A stretch of 64,000 bases of DNA from Diospyros lotus (taxonomy: Eukaryota; Streptophyta; Magnoliopsida; Ericales; Ebenaceae), in assembly GCF_014633365.1 (NCBI RefSeq), contig NC_068346.1:20419030-20483029 (forward strand), given 5' to 3'. The position numbers and the translations under genes were made by a program. Every line of letters starts with the position of its first letter. Position 1 is the stretch's first letter. Shown in pieces: positions 58,033-64,000 of the stretch. A model generated the notes under the pieces. The model ran no database searches. It was not told the DNA's origin and worked only from the letters and a program-made list of their open reading frames with translations.

Positions 58033-58812
58033 GTGGTTACACAGAGCAGAGAAAAAATACGATCGATTTGGGAAGAGCTGCAAGAGGATATCGCAGCATC
58101 TAATGATGGAGTTCTAAGGGAATTGGCCAGGCAGAGGGAGACTATGGATCAGCAGATGCTATCTGCATTACCTCAATTCCTGTTGCCACCGGAGTTTCCT
58201 CCCCGAGAAGAGCCGAAGATGGGATCATCGGGACCTGGCATATTGCTGAGACCATAGGAAGTTTCGGAGGCGGGAGAACCACAATTCGAAGAGACACGTG
58301 ATCAGGTATGAGTGTTGAATTCCTCTAGATCTAGCCAAGGTCATCTACCAAGGCTAGACATACCTCGTTTTGAAGGATCCAAACTACGTTGGTGGATCCG
58401 AAGATGTGAGAGGTATTTTCAATTATATTACATACCCGAGAATCAGAGGATAACCATAGCTACGGCATATCTTAATGATATGGTTGATAGACGGTACCGA
58501 GGGTGGTCCAAATCCAAGGGTATGGGGGCGAGATGGATTAACTTTGCAGAAGAGTTGTGTGTGAGGTTTAGAGAAAAGAACATGACCGATGTCATTGAGG
58601 AATTCAACAAACTCAAGCAAGAAGGGACGGTCACGGAGCATCAGGAAAAATTCATGGAGCTGGGGGCATTGATGTGGAGTGCTCAACCCACTCTCACAGA
58701 CCAATATTTTGTCTCGAGTTTCATTAGTGGTCTAAAAGACGAGCTAAGGTCCACGGTAAAAATGTTCCTATCGGTCACTGAGAGGGAAGCAGCGAATAAG
58801 GTCAGGTTGTAA
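58033..58812 (+). pseudogene. Gag of the Reina-like element
   Basis: The first segment (58033-58257) reads EELQEDIAASNDGVLRELAR and ends at TAG. The second (58312-58812) contains the Gag core: PRLDIPRFEGSKLRWWIRRC, ERYFQLYYIPENQRI, RWINFAEELCVRF, EEFNKLKQEGTVTEHQEKF and YFVSSFISGLKDEL. It ends at TAA in KVRL*. These are the standard motifs of chromovirus Gag (PF.G....W......YF; L.Q.G.V..Y...F). Two nonsense changes break the protein. Confidence 0.9.
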
Positions 58813-58979
58813 GAATTAACTCTAGAGGCCAGATATAAGAGGAATAGATCAACACCGAGGCCAATGCCGGTGGCTGGATACCTAACAAGGGGCAACACTA
58901 AGGGATTGATGCCTGTGCCTACGGGAGGAGTAAAAATGGGTCCTAGTACCACGACTAACAGAGTTCCAACAATGGAACA

Positions 58980-59534
58980 AAGGAGAATGTTGGGATTATG
59001 TTTCAATGTGGTGACAAATACGGACCTAACCATCAGTGTAGGAGGCACATGCTTAACATGGAAGGAGCAGAAAGAAAGGAAGAGGAAACCCAAGGGGAAG
59101 AAGAACAAGAAGAAAAAGATAAAGAGGCAAAGGATGATTATGCAAACGATCAAGGGAAAAAAGGAGGAGAAATTTCCTTTCATGCTCTTAAAGGTGGCCC
59201 TATAGAAAAGATGAAGGTTCGGCAGGTAAGACATAAGAAGCTAATGGTGTTGATCGATAGTGGTAGTACTCATAGCTTCTTGAACAAAGCTACTGCCCAC
59301 GAACTAAAATGCCAAATGACGCACACCACCCCATTATCAGTGACCGTAGCCAATGGGCAAAAGATGTACAGCCATTGTAAGTGTGTGGACTTCAAATGGG
59401 TGATGCATGGCTATGAGTTCAGAATATCAGAGCTGGGAAGATGCAATATAGTCCTGGGCGTGGATTGGATGAGAGTTGTCATTCCACTTACCTTTGATTT
59501 CAACAAGTTGGAGGTAACGGTAGAAATGGAATGA
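58980..59534 (+). pseudogene. Gag zinc knuckle and aspartic protease
   Basis: Following the Gag core, a CFQCGDKYGPNHQC knuckle starts at about 58996, then a Glu/Lys-rich linker and the protease with LMVLIDSGSTHSFLN (catalytic DSG at residues 87-89 of the frame from 58998) and LGVDWM near the end. The protease releases Gag and Pol from the polyprotein. The frame ends at TGA at 59532-59534, before the reverse transcriptase. Confidence 0.88.
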
Positions 59535-60812
59535 AGGAGATTAAAACTCAGCCTGGAACAAGGACAGTGCAAGATGATTAAGGGAAGTAAATTGAAAAAG
59601 TTGTTTCAGAAGACATGGGGACAAATCACACAGTTATACTCAATCCAAGCTATAGAAAGGGAAGAATCTGATGAAGAAATGAAGCCTTAACGACGTGAGA
59701 AGGGAGAATGCTACTCAACCTATTCCCAAGTAACTACCATAGATAGCTTGAACTTACTTTTGGAAAGATATAAGGACTTGTTCAATGAGCCTAATTCTCT
59801 AACACCCAAAAGACCTTTGGACCATGTCATTCCCCTCAAACCTCAAACTACACCAGTAAACATTCAACCAAATCGTTATTCACCCACCCAAAAGGCTGAG
59901 ATTGAAAAACAAATTTCCAACATGTTAGCTACTTCCTTTATACAACCCAGCCAAAGCTCTTTCGCATCACCCGTGCTATTGGTTAAAAAGAAGGATGACT
60001 CAAGGAGATTTTGTAGCGACTATCGTCAACTCAATCATCACACCATCAAGAACAAATTTCCTATTCCCCTTATAGATGACCTGTTGGATGAGTTGGCATG
60101 AGCCAAAATTCTCTAAGCTAGACCTTCGATCCGGATACCATCAAATTCGGATGAAACCCATCAATATCCCCAAAGCAACCTTTTGAATCCACCAAGGTCT
60201 ACATGAATTTGTAATCATGCCTTCCGGTCTTACTAATGCTCTCGCTACCTTTCAAGCACTCATGAGCCAGGTTTTTACTCCCTATCTTCAAAAGTTTATC
60301 CTAGTGTTTTTTGACAATATACTCATCTATAGCCCAAACCTGGAACAACACCTAACCTACCTTCAAACCACATTTGAAATCCTTAGATCAAACCAATTGT
60401 ATGCCAAGCTATCTAAGTGTATTTCTGCCAGGAATGAGGTGGGGTATTTGGGGCACATTATATCAGAGAAAGGGGTTAAAATAGACCCCAGCAAGGTCAC
60501 AACAATGGTGGAGTAGCCAAGGCTAGGATCTGTAAGAAAACTAAGGAGATTCTTGGGATTAATAGGCTATTATCAAAAATTTATAAGGCACTATGGGGTA
60601 ATTAGCAGCCTTTGACAAATCTATTGAAGAAAGATGGGTTCCATTGGAATCCCCAAGCAAAAGCAACTGTCCTGACTCTCAAAAAAGCAATGACCAAAGA
60701 ACCAATATTGGCTCTACTCGATATCTCCAAACAATTCATAGTAGAGATGGATGCTTGTGACAAAGGAATAGGGGTTGTACTAATGCAGGAGGGAAAACCT
60801 ATTGCCTACATC

Positions 60813-61048
60813 AGTCATGTAATATCCCGCATCAAGCGATAGGAATGACCGAAACAATGTAACCTGATGGGCCTACGTGAACTTCCAAAGGGGTCACCCA
60901 TCCTTGAGCTTCTCCAGCTCAAGCACGCTTAATCCGGGAGTTCTTTGCCTACATTCAGCCCAAAAGGTATCCAGCTGGTGTTGTTTCTTTCCTTACTTAT
61001 CCTCGACATATACTACTCTTTTCTCGGCTCTTGGGGTATTACAAGTCA
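60813..61048 (-). mobile_element. Cassandra solo LTR with target duplication agtca
   Basis: The LTR spans 60818-61043 (226 bp), flanked by agtca at 60813-60817 and 61044-61048. On the minus strand it begins TGTAATACCCCAAGAG and ends GATGCGGGATATTACA, the typical Cassandra TRIM end, and includes a 5S-rRNA-like segment on the same strand. It lies within the RNase H coding region of the gypsy element and is therefore younger than it. Confidence 0.92.
60869..60981 (-). repeat. 5S-rRNA-derived segment of the Cassandra LTR
   Basis: The minus strand carries ACACCAGCTGG, GAACTCCCGGATTAAGCGTG, CTTGAGCTGG and AAGGATGGGTGACCCCTTTG, following plant 5S rRNA through the internal promoter boxes A (TTAAGCGTGCTTG) and C (GGATGGGTGACC). 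It has diverged in the first third and around the loop after CTTG. It is not a 5S rRNA gene. Confidence 0.88.
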
Positions 61049-61529
61049 GGCGTTGGGACCTAAGCATTTGGGGTGGAGTGTGTATAAGAAGGAGCAACTA
61101 GCAGTACTGAAGGCCATAGACAAATGGAGGCATTATTTAGAAGGTGACCCTTTTATGATTAAAACAGATCATGAGAGTATCAGATTTCTGTCCCAGCAAA
61201 GATTACAGTCCCAGCTACAAAAGAAGGGGGTATCCAAGCTCATGGGGCTGGATTATACCATACTCTACCGCAATGGGAAGGAAAATATACCTATCCAGAA
61301 GGGAGGATAGAGACAAGAAAGGCCAATGCCACGCTATCACAGCCGTGGTGCCAGAGTAGATAAAAGAAGTGGTGCAAAGTAACGAGAATACTAAGTGGGT
61401 GAAAGAACTCTTAACCAAATTGGCAGTATAAACTACAAACGAGAAAGGTTATTCACTGTCCAACGGCCTCATCAGATTTCAGGGTAGACTGGTGGTGGGA
61501 GATGATAAAGGGTTGAAAGAAAAGATATT

Positions 61530-63360
61530 GCGGTCACTACATTAATCACCTTTAGGGGGTCATTCCGAGATTAGGGCTACCTACCACAAGGTCAAACAAT
61601 TGTTCTTTTGGCCAAAACAAAAGCAAGACCTTGTAGAATTTGTGTTGGCATGCGAGACGTGCCAAAGATGTAAGCACGAGCAAGTGCCATACCCAAGCAT
61701 GTTGCAGCCTTTAGAGGTTCCAGAATAGGCATGGGAAGGTATATCTATGGATCTTGTGGAAGGGTTACCAAAATCCAAAGGCAAAGACGTGATCCTAGTG
61801 GATGTGGACAGACTAACTGTTGATATTTAGGACTGATTACCCGAAGCCAAACAAAGAGAATTCCCTCACGAATTCAAAGCAACTCGCAGAAACAGTAAAC
61901 CACACAAAAAACCAGCAACGAAAACAGAATTAGAAAAGATAAAACAAAACCAGAAAAGACCAGATATACCCTGGTTCGGAATGCCTTTACGCAAACCTAT
62001 ATCCAGCAATCAACACCCACTTCAAACAACCTTTATTAGGATAATAAAGATCAGTACACCAAGCTTCTAAACACTCATCTATCTCCCCGAGTACAAGCAC
62101 ACATTCTCCCAAGAAATACACAAGACTAAACTGCCTCTCTTTCTTTCTCAAGAACGGAACTCCTCACTCGAACATAGACAAAGAGAAGCTCTCTCTTCAA
62201 GTGATCTCGACTGCCCACCTTGCCCTCCTATAAATAGAAAAGGCGAGATTCCCAAGATAACTAACTACTATGGGAAATTACAATTAGGCCCTCCAAATTA
62301 CAAAATAATTACACTTATACTTAAAAGCCCTAATTGATCTAAAATTTCCAGCCGATAGACTTCAACATACTGATCTTCTATCGCATCAAAAACTCTAGGC
62401 AAACTTCAACACTAACAAAATTTAGGCATTTCATCAGCCTCGTGCACCCCTTCTCAGCATAATAGGTGGATAGGATTTTCTTGGATTCAGTGGTAAAGCT
62501 ACACAAGGTCTCTAAGACAATAGTATCGAACAGGGATAAAATATTCACCAATAATTTCTGACAAGAATTGTTCAAGAAATTGGGAGTTGGGTTACAGCTG
62601 TCTGCCTACCACCCTCAAATCGATGGTCAAACGGAGAAGGTCAACCAATGCCTCGAATCATACCTAATGTGCATATGTTTTACAAGGCCCAAGAGTTGGA
62701 ACTGATGGTTGCTGCTAGCCCAGTGGTGGTACAACTCTTGTTTTCATTGTGCCATCAAGAGAAGTCCTTTCTTGGCTGTGTTTGGATACAAACCCCCTCA
62801 ACTATCGACTATAGCTAGCACTTCTTTTAGCCTAGCAATAGTGGAGCAGTACTTACAACAAAGGAAGGATATGCTCTCTGTTCTAAAGAAGGAAGTAGTT
62901 GGTGCTCAAAACAGGATGAAACAAACAACGGACAAGAGGAGAAGTGACAGGACTTTTGAGATTGGGGACAAGGTGTTCCTTAAGGTTAGAAGGTCTTCGC
63001 AGCAACCATTCACTTCCACACCGGCATCAAAGCTCAGTCCCAAGTACTTTGGGCCCTATGTCATTGAAGCTAGAGTGGGAAAAGTAGCCTACAAGTTAAG
63101 GTTACCTGAAGGAATCAACATGCACCCGGTGTTTCACGTGTCACTTCTCAAGAAATCCCTTGACCCAAAGGCCACCATTAGCCAACTATCGACAGCAAAA
63201 GATAAGCTCGAAGAAACCCTAGTCGCAGGCCATCCAAGATAAGAGGGTGGTCTATCAAGGAGCAACACCCCTAACACAAGTTCTTGTCCAACGGTCGTAA
63301 TTACAACCAGACCATACTACATGGGAGTACCTACCCGAGTTGCTGACAAGATTCCCATAA
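61530..63360 (+). pseudogene. Integrase with chromodomain, split by a 594-bp solo LTR
   Basis: The zinc-binding region (about 61548-61670) reads HSEIRATYHKVKQLFFWPK and CETCQRCKHEQ. The core starts at 61746 with ISMDLVEGLPKSKGKDV and continues after the solo LTR (61818-62411) as HFISLVHPF, TIVSNRDKIFTNNF and [15 protein letters not shown]. The second catalytic Asp (SDRD) is Asn; the catalytic Glu (QTEKVN) is kept. 62709-63242 holds the C-terminal GPY/F part (LSPKYFGPYVIEARVGKVAY). At 63240-63360 a chromodomain is readable in shifted frames (VVYQGATPLTQVLVQ, HTTWEYLPELLTRFP), which targets such elements to heterochromatin. Several stops, including TAG at 61726-61728, break the gene. Confidence 0.92.
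61813..62416 (-). mobile_element. Solo copia-type LTR, 594 bp, target duplication ctaac
   Basis: The LTR spans 61818-62411 with ends TGTTGA/TCAACA (6-bp inverted repeat) and target duplication ctaac (61813-61817, 62412-62416). Orientation minus is inferred from CCTATTTATAGGAGGGC (TATA region near 62225-62240), a pyrimidine/AG-rich R segment, and GGAATGCCTTTACGC / ACCAGGGTATATCTGG text in the U5 part. It interrupts the integrase core between the first and second catalytic residues. Confidence 0.9.
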
Positions 63361-63405
63361 GTGGCTGGCCTACTGTGAAGGATTCTTAGGGATAAGAATG
63401 TAATT

Positions 63406-63733
63406 GAAAGGGGGAGAATGTCACGACCCCATGGGTTGTTTTGTAATTTTCAATTGCATTTTAAATTTTCAATTGTAGAATTGGAGGGAGCTAACTGATT
63501 ATGTTAGAAGCTTTACCATAATACCCTCGGGTGGGTGTAAACCATGAGGAACAGCCTACATAAGGCTATTATGCAGGAGGATGGGAATTCATTGTGGAAT
63601 GAGAATTGAATTCTTTTCCACTAATTTTCTCTCTAATCTCTTCTCTCACTTTCCCTCCCAAATTCTCTCTCCGATCTCTCTCTCTTTCTCTTCTTAAATA
63701 GTCGAACTCAAGCCTCTTCCTCAAGGGTTGACA
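63406..63733 (+). mobile_element. Polypurine tract and 3' LTR of the Reina-like element
   Basis: GAAAGGGGGAGAA (63406-63418) precedes the LTR 63419-63733 (315 bp), which starts TGTCACGACCCC and ends GGGTTGACA. The second half is rich in TCTCTC, as in the LTR at 53071-53439. It supplies the 3' boundary next to ttgaa at 63734-63738. Confidence 0.93.
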
Positions 63734-63738
63734 TTGAA

Positions 63739-64000
63739 AGAGAAGGAAACTAAGAGATAGGGTGAGGAAAACATAGAGATTCAAGAAATAGGAACAGCCC
63801 AAGACGGTCAAATTAGAATGAAAATATGACCAAAATTCAGATCATTTATGCTGGAATTTTAAATAAAAAAACAAAACAAGACAATTCTATTATGCACGCC
63901 ATGAAGCTTGTGATGCAAAATTGATATGTAATGGAACTCAAGCTATGCGTATCCTTCCATGCTCAAAATTATAAATGTATAGAAACTATCAACAAAGTGG
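63739..64000. other. Nothing recognised
   Basis: AT-rich flanking sequence to the right edge of the window with no gene or repeat signal. Confidence 0.5.

Larger units (their letters stand above)
59748..61310 (+). pseudogene. Reverse transcriptase and RNase H, split by a Cassandra LTR
   Basis: Reverse transcriptase motifs are in order: [32 protein letters not shown], a LDLRSGYHQIRM block near 60119-60154, MPSGLTNALATFQALM, LVFFDNILIYS and YLGHIISEKGV. The catalytic pair should be FFDD; the second Asp is Asn (GAT to AAT). RNase H follows: FIVEMDACDKGIGVVLMQ and, after the 226-bp Cassandra LTR (60818-61043), LAVLKAIDKWRHYLEG and IKTDHESIRFL. Stops occur near 60099, 60183, 60514 and 60612. The frame on both sides of the Cassandra LTR agrees once it and one duplication copy are ignored, so RNase H was open when it inserted. 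Confidence 0.92.
57933..63738 (+). mobile_element. Reina-like chromodomain gypsy element with target duplication ttgaa
   Basis: The element spans 57938-63733 (5,796 bp) and is flanked by ttgaa at 57933-57937 and 63734-63738. Removing two later insertions leaves about 5 kb, usual for Reina-type chromoviruses. Order: remnant 5' LTR, gag, zinc knuckle and protease, reverse transcriptase, RNase H, integrase, chromodomain, polypurine tract, 3' LTR. The 5' LTR keeps only its first 75 bp. Every domain has stops or frameshifts, and both reverse transcriptase and integrase have lost a catalytic Asp. Confidence 0.93.

Noticed and set aside
60869..60981. A 5S rRNA gene
   Set aside because: The match is partial and diverged and sits within a TG...CA LTR with a target duplication, which is the Cassandra arrangement.

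Overview
The window is repeat-dense nuclear DNA of a flowering plant, most likely a eudicot. The evidence is the retrotransposon and DNA-transposon families present (Ty3/gypsy chromoviruses, Athila/Tat elements, Ty1/copia LTRs, a Cassandra LTR carrying 5S rRNA sequence, an RTE LINE, a CACTA element, a hAT-like element) and four plant gene fragments (ferrochelatase, a LAZY1-like gene, DNA polymerase REV1, and one gene I cannot name). I found no intact host gene. Nearly every recognisable coding segment is interrupted by stops, frameshifts or insertions.

Layout. 1-9426: two oppositely oriented copies of a 2.5-kb gypsy LTR family around a non-coding internal domain that carries a 1,540-bp solo LTR. 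9427-15493: a coiled-coil ORF remnant, a decayed chromovirus integrase split by a 750-bp LTR, then the 5' part of an Athila/Tat element on the minus strand (gag, tRNA-Asp-type primer site, 1.8-kb LTR with tandem as-1-like motifs). 15494-21692: a third copy of the 2.5-kb LTR as a solo LTR, and other LTR remnants. 21693-29152: a complete-ended CACTA element with a 3-bp target duplication that keeps a DUF4216 exon and a Ptta/En-Spm-type transposase gene but shows no main transposase core. 29740-34766: minus-strand ferrochelatase exons, a truncated copia 5' end and plus-strand LAZY1-like exons. 36121-38811: a 2.69-kb AT-rich palindrome with a symmetric internal repeat architecture. 38950-40825: an unidentified ORF fragment cut by a hAT-like element. 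41906-49315: a REV1 pseudogene whose catalytic-palm exons are repeated in a degenerate tandem array of about 1.6-1.9 kb per unit. 49324-51330: repeated exons of another gene. 51440-56292: diverged tandem repeats and gypsy LTRs, one a 2,039-bp solo LTR. 56480-57480: RTE LINE remnant. 57938-63733: a chromodomain gypsy element of the Reina type with its target duplication, containing a Cassandra solo LTR in RNase H and a 594-bp solo LTR in integrase.

The genes do not form a pathway. The window records nested insertion, LTR-LTR recombination and local gene-fragment duplication. Six LTR-only insertions keep exact 5-bp target duplications, so the nesting order can be read directly. Identifications rest on reading translated motifs by eye; no database search was possible.
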